The position numbers and the translations under genes were made by a program. From Streptomyces diastatochromogenes (GTDB taxonomy: Bacteria; Actinomycetota; Actinomycetes; Streptomycetales; Streptomycetaceae): 64,000 bases of DNA. Location of the stretch: NCBI GenBank assembly GCA_026913215.1, contig JAPTYK010000002.1, positions 62,001 through 126,000 of the forward strand. Direction: 5' to 3'. Position 1 is the stretch's first letter. Each line of letters starts with the position of its first letter. Shown piece by piece: positions 53,486-62,649 of the stretch. Below the pieces are notes generated by a model. The model did no database searches, had not been told where the DNA came from, and was given only the letters and a program-made list of their open reading frames with translations.

Positions 53486-54745
53486 TCACGGTGTCAGGAC
53501 GGGACGGGCGGTGAGCCGCTCGATCTGGCTCAGGGACTCCTTGACCGCCTCGTGCAGGGGAGGGGGGAGGCAGCCGTGCAGCGCGGGATCGTCCAGGTCG
53601 ACGAGCCGGGAGAGCTTCCATCCCACGTAGGCGCCCATGGACGCCAGCGGCGGCAGGGCGGACACCGTCCGCACGGCGACGTGGTGCTCGGCGAAGAGGG
53701 GATCGAGACGCCGGGCGAGGTCCTGTTCCCACGCGGTGGTCGTCCCGCGGTCGGTGATCACCAGGCACACGACCGAATCACCCTTGATCACGAGCATGTA
53801 GTTGAGCACGACGGGTGCCTGGGCGTCCTGGGCCGCCCACAGCACCGCCTCGCACTCCTCCTGCCGTACGCCGTCCCTGGCCAGCTTCACCGCGTCCTGC
53901 TGCCGGCCCATCGGCCGCAGCATCGGGGTGCGGACGCCGCACGGACAGGGAGCGCTCCCGATCTCCACGAGATCACCCGTCCGGTACCGCACCAGGGGAC
54001 GCGACGGCAGGTCCAGCGTGGTCACCACCAGCTCCCCGGCATCCGCCCGGCCCTCTTCGACCGGCCGCGTGCCCAACTCGTCGTGCACTTCGAGGAGATA
54101 GCTCTGAGGCTGCGTATGCAGCTCACCGAACTCGCAGGTCACCGCGACGGTCCCGGTCTCCGAGCTCCCGAAGGTGGCGACACGGGCGGTGGCCCCGGTG
54201 AGGCCTTCGAGGTGCCGGAGGAAACTGGCACCGGTCTGCTCGGCGATCAGCAGGAGCTTGGCGAAGTCGGGCGCCGCCTCCCCCTTCGACAGGGCGAACT
54301 GCAACAGCTCGGTGAGCCGGGAAGGCGCACCCACATAGGTGGTGATCCCCAACTCCCGCACGATGCGCAGCACCCGCGAGTAGTCACCGGTGACCTGATC
54401 CACCCACAGCCGGACCGACATCAGCCCCAGATATTCGAGGACCTTCTCGAACTGGTACCCGGCCGGTGCGAACGGCCCGTTGATCAGAATGAGGGCCGAA
54501 TCTCCCTCCCCCAGCACACGCCCCCACATCTCACCGATGTTTACGGTGTTGACGATGAGGTCGTCGACGGCCTTGGGCGCGGCTACCGGGTCCCCGGTCG
54601 TCCCGGAGGACTCGTAGTAGTGCAGAAAATGTCGCATCGGCCGCGTCAGCGCCCCTAGAGGAGATTTACGCAGAGCCGCACGCGAAAGAAGCGGAATCGC
54701 GGGAAAGAATTCACCCAGCAGGCGACCCGGATCCTCCCGGAGCAT
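53486..54745 (-). CDS. phenylacetate-CoA ligase (PaaK)-like adenylate-forming enzyme
   Basis: About 419 residues if ATG 54745 is used; ATG 54820 would extend it by 25 residues but overlap the divergent start. The A3 motif is YYESSGTTGDPVAAP, then ATFGSSETGTVAVT, PLVRYRTGDLVEIG (A7 region), CPCGVRTPMLRPMGRQQDAVKL. It activates a carboxylic acid as the adenylate and passes it to CoA or another acceptor. First gene of the ligase, Cys protein, P450 operon. Confidence 0.85.
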   Translation of the reverse strand: MLREDPGRLLGEFFPAIPLLSRAALRKSPLGALTRPMRHFLHYYESSGTTGDPVAAPKAVDDLIVNTVNIGEMWGRVLGEGDSALILINGPFAPAGYQFEKVLEYLGLMSVRLWVDQVTGDYSRVLRIVRELGITTYVGAPSRLTELLQFALSKGEAAPDFAKLLLIAEQTGASFLRHLEGLTGATARVATFGSSETGTVAVTCEFGELHTQPQSYLLEVHDELGTRPVEEGRADAGELVVTTLDLPSRPLVRYRTGDLVEIGSAPCPCGVRTPMLRPMGRQQDAVKLARDGVRQEECEAVLWAAQDAQAPVVLNYMLVIKGDSVVCLVITDRGTTTAWEQDLARRLDPLFAEHHVAVRTVSALPPLASMGAYVGWKLSRLVDLDDPALHGCLPPPLHEAVKESLSQIERLTARPVLTP

Positions 54746-54818
54746 TCTCCGGGCGAATTCCCCTTCACTCCATTCCTTCAGGTTTTCGCCGTGAATCCCG
54801 GAGCAAAAGGAGAAACCC

Positions 54819-55139
54819 ATGGCCACTGCCATCGCCGACCCGCTGGCCCGCAAGTACCAGCGCGTCTTCAAGCACCTCGACGCCGACGGCAACGGGTACA
54901 TCGAACAGTCCGACTTCGCCTCGTTCGTCGACCGCCTGGCGAAGGAGTACAAGCTCCCGAAGACGGACCAGAAGGTCCACGCCATCACGGCGGCGTTCGA
55001 CGCGATCGACACCTTCGCCGCCCTCGACACGGACGGGGACGGCGGCCTGTCCTGCCAGGAGTGCGTGAAGGGCTGCCGCCAGTACTTCAACTCCAACAGC
55101 CTCGACGAGCCGGGCAGCTGGTTCTTCGGCCGGTTCTGA
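54819..55139 (+). CDS. EF-hand calcium-binding protein (calerythrin-like)
   Basis: 106 residues, AAAGGAG upstream. EF-hand loops DADGNGYIEQSD and DTDGDGGLSCQE each keep the acidic ligands at positions 1, 3, 5 and 12 or their usual substitutes. Cytoplasmic. Divergent from the PaaK-like operon, and followed by a hairpin. Confidence 0.9.
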   Translation: MATAIADPLARKYQRVFKHLDADGNGYIEQSDFASFVDRLAKEYKLPKTDQKVHAITAAFDAIDTFAALDTDGDGGLSCQECVKGCRQYFNSNSLDEPGSWFFGRF

Positions 55140-55180
55140 CCTCGTCCGGGCGGTGAGCCCGGCACGGTCTGGACAGCGAT

Positions 55181-55209
55181 GAAGCCCCGGGTCTTTGACC
55201 TGGGGCTTC
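55181..55209 (+). terminator. hairpin terminator, copy 3
   Basis: GAAGCCCCGGGTC / GACCTGGGGCTTC (one G-T pair), 42 bases after the EF-hand stop. Same family as 38972 and 43059. Confidence 0.8.
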
Positions 55210-55212
55210 GTG

Positions 55213-55325
55213 GCAGGACGGAAGGACGGAAGGGCGGAAGGACGGAAGGGCGGAAGGGCGGACGACAGGGAGCCCGGGGGCCAGGGGGGCCAGGGGGGCC
55301 AGGGGAGCCAGGGAGGCCGGAAGGC
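55213..55325. repeat. ggacggaaggg-type and ggggccagg-type short repeats
   Basis: About seven copies of acggaaggg/gcggaagga followed by four of ggggggcca. No gene in 55210-55544. Confidence 0.75.
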
Positions 55326-55544
55326 CGGCGTGTGCGTCGGGGCGGCGGGGGGCCCGTGACGGCAACGGTCTTCTGATCGTTGTCGGGGCGCATCCTTTCC
55401 ACGGCATCGGCGGGCGGTCGCTGCGGGGGCGCAGGGCGCTGTCGGCCACCGCATCCTGCGGTGGGGGGTGTTCTGCCCTTCGATCTCCCTGAGGCTTTCC
55501 GACCCCGAGGGCTGGAGCACATCCGTGTCGACCGAGGGGGTCAC

Positions 55545-56939
55545 ATGCCCAAGGAACGCCTTGATCCCGCCCTGCTCAGGCTGTGCGGCGTTCTCGCGGT
55601 GGGTGCCTTCGCCCCGCTGCTCGACAGCACGATCGTCTCCGTCGCGGTCGACGCCCTCGCCGACGACCTCGGTGTTCCGACGACGACCGTGCAATGGGTG
55701 AGCACCGGCTACCTGCTGGCGTTCGCGATGGTCATGCCGGTGAGCGGCTGGGCCGGCGACCGGTTCGGGACGCGGCGGGTCTGGCTGGGCGCGCTGGCCC
55801 TGTTCTCCGTGGGCTCGCTGCTGTGCGCGTGCGCGAGGAGCGCCGGGTCGCTGGTCGTGTTCAGGGCGGTGCAGGGGGCCGGCGGGGGGCTGATGACGCC
55901 GGTCCTGCAGACCATCATCATCCGGGCCTGCGGCGGCCGACAGGTCGGGCGGCTCATCGCGGTCGTCTCGTTGCCGGCTCTCCTCGGCCCCGTCCTGGGG
56001 CCGGTGTTCGGCGGGCTGCTGCTCGGGCATCTCGACTGGCGCTGGATCTTCTACGTCAACCTGCCCGTCTGCGCGCTCGCGCTCTTCCTCGCCTGGCGGT
56101 GTGTGCCCCGGGATCCCCGGCAGCGGGCTTCCCGCCTCGATGTCGTGGGGCTGGCGCTGGTCTGTCCGGGCCTGACCGCACTCGTGTACGGGCTCTCGCA
56201 GTGCGGCGGCCAGGACGGTGCCGGCGGAGGGCGGGTGCTCCTGCCGCTGGCGGCCGGGGCGGTCCTGGTCGTGGCGTTCGTCGGACGGAGCCTGCGGAGC
56301 AGCGCGCCCCTCATCGACATGCGGCTGTTTCGGCTGCGCTCCTTCGCCGCGACGTCGGTGCTGATGTTCGTCGGCGGTTCGACCATGTACGGCGGGATGT
56401 TCCTGCTGCCCCTGTACTGCCAGCTCGTACTCGACAAGGGCGTCGTCGCCACCGGTCTCCTGCTCGTTCCGCAGGGCATCGGCGCGCTGGCGGCGCGGGT
56501 GGCCGGCGTGCTCACCGACAGGATCGGGCCACGTCCGGTCGTGGTGACCGGCCTGCTGCTGAGCGCGGTCGCCACGTGGCCCTTCGCCGCCTCGGTGGGT
56601 GAGGGCTCGGTCGTCGCTGTCGCCCTGTTCTTCCGTGGTCTCGGTACGAGCGCCGTCAACCTCGCCGTCACGGTCGGCGCCTATCAGGGACTGGACGACT
56701 CCCAGATCGCGGACGCCAGTACCACGACGCGCATCCTCCAGCAGCTCGGCGGCTCCTTCGGCATCGCCGCCCTCGCCGTCCTGCTCCAGCGCGGCGGCCA
56801 CACCGCCACGGCCTTCGCCCACGCCTTCGGCCTGACGGCCGGCCTCACCCTCTGCGCCGTCATCGCGGCAGCACTGCTGCCCGGCCACCGGCGAGCAGCG
56901 GCCCCAGGACCTCTGGCGGCAGCCGAGGGACGGCCGTGA
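55545..56939 (+). CDS. MFS transporter, DHA2/EmrB-QacA family
   Basis: 464 residues from ATG 55545. Motif C-like GPVLGPVFGGLLLGHLDWRWIFYVNLP is typical of 14-helix drug:H+ antiporters, and the N-terminal LDSTIVSVAVDALADDLG, TTTVQWVSTGYLLAFAMVMPVSGWAGDRFGTRRVW blocks match. Probably exports a toxic or secondary metabolite. Confidence 0.92.
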   Translation: MPKERLDPALLRLCGVLAVGAFAPLLDSTIVSVAVDALADDLGVPTTTVQWVSTGYLLAFAMVMPVSGWAGDRFGTRRVWLGALALFSVGSLLCACARSAGSLVVFRAVQGAGGGLMTPVLQTIIIRACGGRQVGRLIAVVSLPALLGPVLGPVFGGLLLGHLDWRWIFYVNLPVCALALFLAWRCVPRDPRQRASRLDVVGLALVCPGLTALVYGLSQCGGQDGAGGGRVLLPLAAGAVLVVAFVGRSLRSSAPLIDMRLFRLRSFAATSVLMFVGGSTMYGGMFLLPLYCQLVLDKGVVATGLLLVPQGIGALAARVAGVLTDRIGPRPVVVTGLLLSAVATWPFAASVGEGSVVAVALFFRGLGTSAVNLAVTVGAYQGLDDSQIADASTTTRILQQLGGSFGIAALAVLLQRGGHTATAFAHAFGLTAGLTLCAVIAAALLPGHRRAAAPGPLAAAEGRP

Positions 56940-56991
56940 CGGCCTGCTGCCGTAGCGCTTTTCTAGCGCAGAGCTCTTCTACCGTAGGGCT

Positions 56992-57058
56992 CTTCTGCCC
57001 TCGGCCTCTTTGCCCTCGGCCTCTTTGCCCTCGGCCGCTTTGCCCTCGGCCTCTCTTT
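56992..57058. repeat. 15-16-bp repeat ctttgccctcggcct
   Basis: Four tandem copies downstream of the MFS gene, within a 300-base gap that shows no gene. Confidence 0.8.
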
Positions 57059-57241
57059 TGCCGTAGGGCTCTTCTTCCGTCAGTCCCCTCCGGCCTTCTG
57101 TCGTCCGCCTCCTCCGGCCGTCGGTCAAGCCGGCGGCCGGAGGATTCCGGAGGGGCCGCGCGTGGCAGGACCGGTCAACCGGTACCGGTCAGATGATCAC
57201 CCATCGCGTGACCTATGCACGCACGTCCCTGTTGACGGGGC

Positions 57242-58135
57242 ATGAACATCGAGAGGATCCGTCGCCTCACCTTCGACGGCTTCGGCTACCGCTGCCGGAT
57301 CGTCGAGAACGCCGCTCCCGCGACCGAGCCCTTCGTCGTCCTCGGCGGCGCTTTCCAGGACATGTACGCCTATCAGCGGCTCGAAGCGTGCTGGGCGGAG
57401 TCCGCGAGCGTCATCAGCGTGGACCTGCCGGGATCGGGCGCGGCCGATGTGCTGCCCGCCTCGTACGGCTTCGACTTCCTCACCGGCGCGCTGGTGGACC
57501 TGCTGGAACGGCTGGGCCTGGGGCGGGTGAACCTCTTCGGTGCCTCCTACGCCATGCCGATCGCGTACGGCCTGGCCCAGAAGCATCCCGAGCGCGTCGC
57601 CCGTCTGGCCCTGGTGGGCGCCGCTCCCGTCTACCCGCCGGACCAGCGGGCCGCGTTGCGGACGATGGCCGACGCCCTGGAGTCGGGTGACGCCGGCGCC
57701 TACGCCCGTATGAGCATCGCGGCCCTGCTGTCCCCCGCCGAGCGGGCCGTCCACAAACGCGCGGTCGTCACCCGCGTCCTCGCCCGCACGATGGGATCGG
57801 TCACACGGGCCGACATCCCCCGGCATCTCGCCTCCACCTACCGTGTCATCGACTGGCAGGGGCTACGGCCCGGCGGAGTACGGGACGTTCCGGCGCTCGT
57901 CTTCACCGGTGAACACGACAGCCTCACCCACCCCGACCTCGGGCGCGAGGTCGCCGCCACCCTCGCCGGAAGCGTCTTCACCCTGATCCGGGGCGCCGAC
58001 CACCTCTGCCATCTCGAACGGCCGTCGGAAATGTCCGAGTTGCTGGATCGCTTCTTCACCGATCGACCCCTCGACGACCTGCCGTACCTCACGCCCCTCG
58101 AACACCACGCCAGGCCGGCCGCCCTGGTCCCGTGA
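57242..58135 (+). CDS. alpha/beta hydrolase
   Basis: 297 residues. VVLGGAFQDMYAYQRLE, SVISVDLPGSGAADVLP, nucleophile elbow VNLFGASYAMPIAYGLA (Ser), acid near VFTGEHDSLTHPD, and His in GADHLCHLERP. The oxyanion HG pair is replaced by GG. Upstream of an acyl-CoA synthetase on the same strand. Confidence 0.88.
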   Translation: MNIERIRRLTFDGFGYRCRIVENAAPATEPFVVLGGAFQDMYAYQRLEACWAESASVISVDLPGSGAADVLPASYGFDFLTGALVDLLERLGLGRVNLFGASYAMPIAYGLAQKHPERVARLALVGAAPVYPPDQRAALRTMADALESGDAGAYARMSIAALLSPAERAVHKRAVVTRVLARTMGSVTRADIPRHLASTYRVIDWQGLRPGGVRDVPALVFTGEHDSLTHPDLGREVAATLAGSVFTLIRGADHLCHLERPSEMSELLDRFFTDRPLDDLPYLTPLEHHARPAALVP

Positions 58136-58248
58136 CGGCGCCCAGAGCCCCAGAGCCTTAGCGCCCCAGCGTCTTAGCGTCCCAGAGCCCCACGACCAGC
58201 AAGCAGTCCGCCACCGCACTCCTCCCGCCTACCTCCCAAGGGGCACAG

Positions 58249-59922
58249 ATGTCCGACCTCCGGCTCGACACGGCCGTGACGCCCGAGTCCGCCGTGATGC
58301 CCGAGTCCGCCGTGATGCCCAAGACGGCCGTGACGCCCGGGTCCGCCGTGACGCCCGAGTCCGCCATGAAACCCGGCTCCGCCATGGCACCCAAGTCCGC
58401 CGACCCCGGCTTCGTCACCTACACAGAAGCCCTCCTCCACACCCTGGCGCGCCACCCCGTCCTGCCCGTGATCATCTGTCCCGACCGTCGGCAGATCACC
58501 GCGGGCGAGCTGCGCGACAGCGTCCACCGGCTCGCCAGAGAGCTGATCGCGCGCGGTGTCCGGCCCGGACAGACCGTCTCCCTGCTCACCGGCAACACCC
58601 CTCAGGCGCTCATCGCGCGCTACGCGGCCAACCTGGCCGGTGCGCGCGTGACACCCCTGTACGACGGGCTGAACGCGGACGCCCTGGCGCACCTGGTGGA
58701 CGTCGCCGACACCGAACTGCTGCTGGCCGACCCGACCCGGTACGCCGACCTGGACCGGCTGAGGCCGCTTCTCCACGTGCCGATGCTGGCGACGCTGGGC
58801 CCGCACCCGTATGCCGACGACATCTGCGCGGCGGCGGCCGGGCAGCCGCCGGAGCCCGTCACCGTGCCCGTCGGCGCCGCCGACGACTGGTGCATCCGCC
58901 ACACCGGCGGCACGACGACCGGGCTGCCGAAGAGCCTGCAGATGAAGCACGGCCCGTACCGCCGGACCCTGGACCACCTGTGCTCCGCCACGGGCAGCCC
59001 GCCCCGCTATCTGGCGTGCACGCCGCTCACGCACATCGCGGGGCTCTGGGCGGACGTGGCGCTCCTCCAGGGCGGATCCGTCGTCCTCCAGACCGCCTTC
59101 GACCCCGGCGAGGCCCTCGCGGCGATCGAACGCGAGCGGATCACCCGGCTGTTCCTCCAGCCGCCCCTCCTGCACCAGCTCCTCGACCATCCCGCCCTGC
59201 CCGCCACCGACACCTCCAGCATCCGGCAGGTCACCTACGGCGGCAGCCCCGCGTCGACGTCCAGGCTGCGGCAGACCGAAAGCGTCTTCGGCAAGGTGCT
59301 GCACAGCTGGTACGGACAGAACGAGACGCTCGGACTCACCGAAGTCGGCCCCGAAGAACACGACCGTGTCGGCCGACACGGACAGATCACCGTCGGCCGC
59401 GCCATGCCCGGCGTCGAACTCCGCGTCGTCGACCACCACGGCAGCGTCCTCCCGAACGGCGCCGAAGGCGAGATCCACGCCCGCGCCCACAGCGCCATGA
59501 ACGGCTACTGGAAGCAGCCCGAACTGACCGCCCGCGTCCTGCACGACGGCTGGGTGCGCACCGGCGACATCGGCTACCTCGACGACGACGGCTACCTCTT
59601 CCTCGCCGACCGGGGCCACGACACGATCACCGTCGACGGCACCCCGGTCTACCCCAGCGAGATCGAGGAGGTACTGACGTCCCACCCCGCCGTCGCCCAG
59701 TGCGCCGTCTTCGGCATGCGCCATGACGACACGCTCGAACACGTCCACGCCGCCATCGTGCCCGCCCACGGCCACACCACCGACACCGACGAGCTGCGCC
59801 GCTTCGTCGCCGCCCGCAAGACCGCCCTCCACGTCCCCCACACCTTCCACGTCCTGAAGTCCATCCCCCTCAGCGGCATCGGCAAGCCCGACAAGCACGC
59901 CCTCCGCCGCGCACTCTCCTGA
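58249..59922 (+). CDS. AMP-binding acyl-CoA synthetase with repeat N-terminus
   Basis: 557 residues. Motifs IRHTGGTTTGLPKSLQMKHG (A3), YGQNETLG (A5), GWVRTGDIGYLDDDGYLFL (A7), and Lys in IGKPDKHALRRAL (A10). Residues 8-48 are seven copies of a six-residue unit (AVTPES, AVMPES, AVTPGS and so on) coded by an 18-base repeat; the enzyme proper begins at about residue 52. Confidence 0.92.
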   Translation: MSDLRLDTAVTPESAVMPESAVMPKTAVTPGSAVTPESAMKPGSAMAPKSADPGFVTYTEALLHTLARHPVLPVIICPDRRQITAGELRDSVHRLARELIARGVRPGQTVSLLTGNTPQALIARYAANLAGARVTPLYDGLNADALAHLVDVADTELLLADPTRYADLDRLRPLLHVPMLATLGPHPYADDICAAAAGQPPEPVTVPVGAADDWCIRHTGGTTTGLPKSLQMKHGPYRRTLDHLCSATGSPPRYLACTPLTHIAGLWADVALLQGGSVVLQTAFDPGEALAAIERERITRLFLQPPLLHQLLDHPALPATDTSSIRQVTYGGSPASTSRLRQTESVFGKVLHSWYGQNETLGLTEVGPEEHDRVGRHGQITVGRAMPGVELRVVDHHGSVLPNGAEGEIHARAHSAMNGYWKQPELTARVLHDGWVRTGDIGYLDDDGYLFLADRGHDTITVDGTPVYPSEIEEVLTSHPAVAQCAVFGMRHDDTLEHVHAAIVPAHGHTTDTDELRRFVAARKTALHVPHTFHVLKSIPLSGIGKPDKHALRRALS

Positions 59923-59945
59923 ACGGCAGCCCCGCACCACAGGGG

Positions 59946-60215
59946 GCGGGCCACGCGGGCCACGCGGGCCACGCGGGCCACGCGGGCCGGGCCGTTCGGG
60001 CCCGGCCCGACCCCGGTGGGCGAGACTCCGAGGCTTTCGCGGGCGGCTGATGACGGAGACCCTCGCGGGCGGGCGGTTGATGACCGAAGCCTTCGCGGGC
60101 GGCTGGTCACGGAGACGCTCGCAGGCGGCTGGTCACACTGAGACGCTCGCGGGCGGCTAATGGCCGAGGCCCTCGCGGGCGGCTGATGACCGAGCCCCTC
60201 GCGGGCGGTCGCTGC
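59946..60215. repeat. two minisatellites, 9-bp and about 28-bp
   Basis: Five copies of gggccacgc (59946-59990), then from 60024 about seven imperfect copies of gagacgctcgcgggcggctgatgacc. The whole gap up to the convergent regulator gene has no coding sequence. Confidence 0.8.
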
Positions 60216-60258
60216 CTGAGGACTTGCCGGAAGTCACGGTTTGTCTCCCGGTAAGCCC

Positions 60259-61320
60259 TCAGGCCCGGGTACTCCCTCCGGCCGTGCGGACGTCCAGCGG
60301 GACGCCGCCGATGCGGTAGCCCTGTTCGTCGAGGAGATGGCCGCTGAGCTTCAGCGGCCACAGGGCGACGGCCCGGTCGGTGATCTCCAGGCCGGGAACG
60401 CGCTGGGCGAGTCGTACCTCGAAGCGCTGTACGTCGGTGAGGGACTTCACCCAGGCGATGACGAGGACGTTGTTCCGGCCGGTGACGCCGGCGCAGAGCC
60501 GTACCTCCCGGGCGCCGGTGACTCCGCGCGAGACGCGTTCCAGCTCCCCGGCGGCCGCGCGGCCCCATTGGATGACGGTGATCGGCCACTCCGACAGGGG
60601 GCGTGCGACCTCGCAGCGGGTCTGGAGCATGCCGGCGGCGAAGAGCCGGCCGAGTCGTCGGCGGACCGTGTCGGGGCTGGCCCCGCAGGTGTCGGCGAGC
60701 GCGCGGTAGGTGGCGCGGCCGTTCATGGAGAGGGCGGCGACGAGGGCGTGGTCCAGGTCGGTGAGCGGGAAGACGGGGGTCTCGGTGCGGGGGGTCTCGG
60801 TGTCGGCGAGGCGGGCGATCTGGGTGCGGTCGAGGGCGCGCAGCCGCCAGCGGCTGCCCTCCGTGTAGACGGTGCTCGCGAGGTGGGTGCGGCTGGCGAG
60901 GACGCCGGGCATGGCGCCGATGCCGTGGGTCATCCAGTGGGTGAGGGCCGCGAGGTCCGGTGTCATCACGGTGAGCAGCAGGTCGCGGTCTCCGCTGACG
61001 TGTTCGACGGCGGTGACGTGGGGGAGCCGGGCGAGGGCCTGGGCCACGGTCAGCAGGCTGCCGTTGGCGCAGTCCACTTCGACGAAGGCGAGGAGCCCCT
61101 GCCCCGCCGAGGCGAGGGCGGGCGAGGGGGAGCAGCTGATCCAGGCGGCGCCGGCTTCGGTGAGCCGCTGCCAGCGCCTGGCCACGGTCACGGCGTCGAG
61201 GCCGAGTACGGCGCCGATCTCGTTCCACCCGGCCCGTGGGGCGATCTGCAGCGCGTGCACCAGGGCCTGGTCGACGTCGTCGAGCGCCCGTACCGCACCG
61301 TGCGCGGAATGCTGCGTCAT
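60259..61320 (-). CDS. double-domain Lrp/AsnC-family regulator
   Basis: 353 residues made of two Lrp/AsnC modules in tandem: HTH 1 ALDDVDQALVHALQIAPRAGWNEIGAVLGLDAVTVARRWQRL, HTH 2 LTDLDHALVAALSMNGRATYRALADTCGASPDTVRRRLGRLF, each followed by an AsnC ligand-binding region (FVEVDCANGSLLTVAQAL; VLVIAWVKSLTDVQRFEVRL). Divergent from the M20 peptidase and likely its regulator. Confidence 0.9.
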   Translation of the reverse strand: MTQHSAHGAVRALDDVDQALVHALQIAPRAGWNEIGAVLGLDAVTVARRWQRLTEAGAAWISCSPSPALASAGQGLLAFVEVDCANGSLLTVAQALARLPHVTAVEHVSGDRDLLLTVMTPDLAALTHWMTHGIGAMPGVLASRTHLASTVYTEGSRWRLRALDRTQIARLADTETPRTETPVFPLTDLDHALVAALSMNGRATYRALADTCGASPDTVRRRLGRLFAAGMLQTRCEVARPLSEWPITVIQWGRAAAGELERVSRGVTGAREVRLCAGVTGRNNVLVIAWVKSLTDVQRFEVRLAQRVPGLEITDRAVALWPLKLSGHLLDEQGYRIGGVPLDVRTAGGSTRA

Positions 61321-61424
61321 TCGATGCCCCTTGCGTGTTTCCTGCGATTCAGAGCCGACGGGACGGTGAGCACTTCAGTCTTGCCCCACCGAAAGCCGGA
61401 ACCGTACCAGGAGGTCGACACCGC

Positions 61425-62627
61425 ATGTCTGTACTGGAACGCGCCAGGGAACTCCAGCCCGATCTCGTGCGGCTCCGCCGTTCGCTCCACCGCGAGCCGG
61501 AGCTCGGTCTGCGGCTGCCGCGCACACAGGAGAAGGTCCTCGCCGCGCTCGACGGCCTCCCGCTCGACATCACGCTCGGCCGGGAGCTGACCTCCGTCAC
61601 CGCCGTGCTGCGGGGCGGCCGTCCCGGCGGGGCGGTCCTGCTCCGGGGCGACATGGACGCACTGCCGGTGGACGAACTCACCGGGGTGGAGTACTCCTCC
61701 GAGGTGCCGGGCCGGATGCACGGCTGCGGCCACGACCTGCACACCGCCGGCCTCGTCGGCGCGGCGACCCTGCTCGCCGACCGCAGGGAAAGCCTCCAGG
61801 GCGACGTGGTGTTCATGTTCCAGCCCGGCGAGGAGGGATACAACGGCGCGGGCGCGATGATCGACGAGGGCGTCCTGGACGCGGCGGGCAAGCCGCTCGA
61901 CGCGGCCTTCGCACTCCACGTCTCGGCCAACCGGCTGCCGGGCGGCTGGGTCGCCTCCCGGCCCGGCACCGTCATGACGGCGTCCGACGTCCTGCGAGTG
62001 ACGGTGCGGGGCGAGGGAGGACACGGATCGGCTCCGCACCACGCCAAGGACCCGGTGCCCGCGGTCTGCGAGATGGTGACCGCCCTGCAGAACTGGGTGA
62101 CACGCACCTTCGACGTCTTCGACCCGGTGGTGGTGACCGTCGGACGGCTGCACGCCGGTACGCAGCAGAACGTCATCCCGGACACTGCCGAGTTCGAGGC
62201 GACCGTACGCAGCTACTCGGAGGCCAACCACGAGCGGCTGGCCCAAGGACTGCCCCGCCTCGTGCGCGGGATCGCGGCCGCCCACGGCCTGGAGGCGGAC
62301 GTGGAGTACCAGATGCTCTACCCGGTCACGGTCAACGAACCGGCCGCGACGGAATTCGCCCTGCAGACGGCACGCGACCTGTTCGGCACGGGCGAGGTGT
62401 GGCACGCCCCGCAGCCCGCCAACGGCTCGGAGGACTTCTCCCTGGTGCTGAACGAGGTTCCCGGCGCGATGCTGATGGTCGGCGCGGCGCCTGAAGGCGT
62501 GGACGTGGAGAAGGCGCCGCAGAACCACTCCCCTCGGGCCCTGTTCGACGACCGGGTACTCCACCGCCAGGCTGCACTGCTCGCCGAACTCGCGGAGCGG
62601 CGACTTGCCGCAGGGGCGTCCGTATGA
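61425..62627 (+). CDS. M20-family amidohydrolase
   Basis: 400 residues, CAGGAGG upstream. DLVRLRRSLHREPELGLRLPRTQ, zinc motif GRMHGCGHDLHTAGLVGAA, MFQPGEEGYNGAGAMIDEGVL, dimer-domain RGEGGHGSAPHHAKDP and QPANGSEDFSLVL. Similar to hippurate hydrolase / N-acyl amino acid amidohydrolase. Cytoplasmic. Regulated presumably by the divergent Lrp/AsnC protein. Confidence 0.93.
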   Translation: MSVLERARELQPDLVRLRRSLHREPELGLRLPRTQEKVLAALDGLPLDITLGRELTSVTAVLRGGRPGGAVLLRGDMDALPVDELTGVEYSSEVPGRMHGCGHDLHTAGLVGAATLLADRRESLQGDVVFMFQPGEEGYNGAGAMIDEGVLDAAGKPLDAAFALHVSANRLPGGWVASRPGTVMTASDVLRVTVRGEGGHGSAPHHAKDPVPAVCEMVTALQNWVTRTFDVFDPVVVTVGRLHAGTQQNVIPDTAEFEATVRSYSEANHERLAQGLPRLVRGIAAAHGLEADVEYQMLYPVTVNEPAATEFALQTARDLFGTGEVWHAPQPANGSEDFSLVLNEVPGAMLMVGAAPEGVDVEKAPQNHSPRALFDDRVLHRQAALLAELAERRLAAGASV

Positions 62628-62649
62628 GGGCGACTGGCGGGGCGGAGGG

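Noticed and set aside
51712..59922. PKS or NRPS gene cluster
   Set aside because: Only single adenylate-forming enzymes, a P450 and transporters; no ketosynthase, condensation or carrier domains in this stretch.
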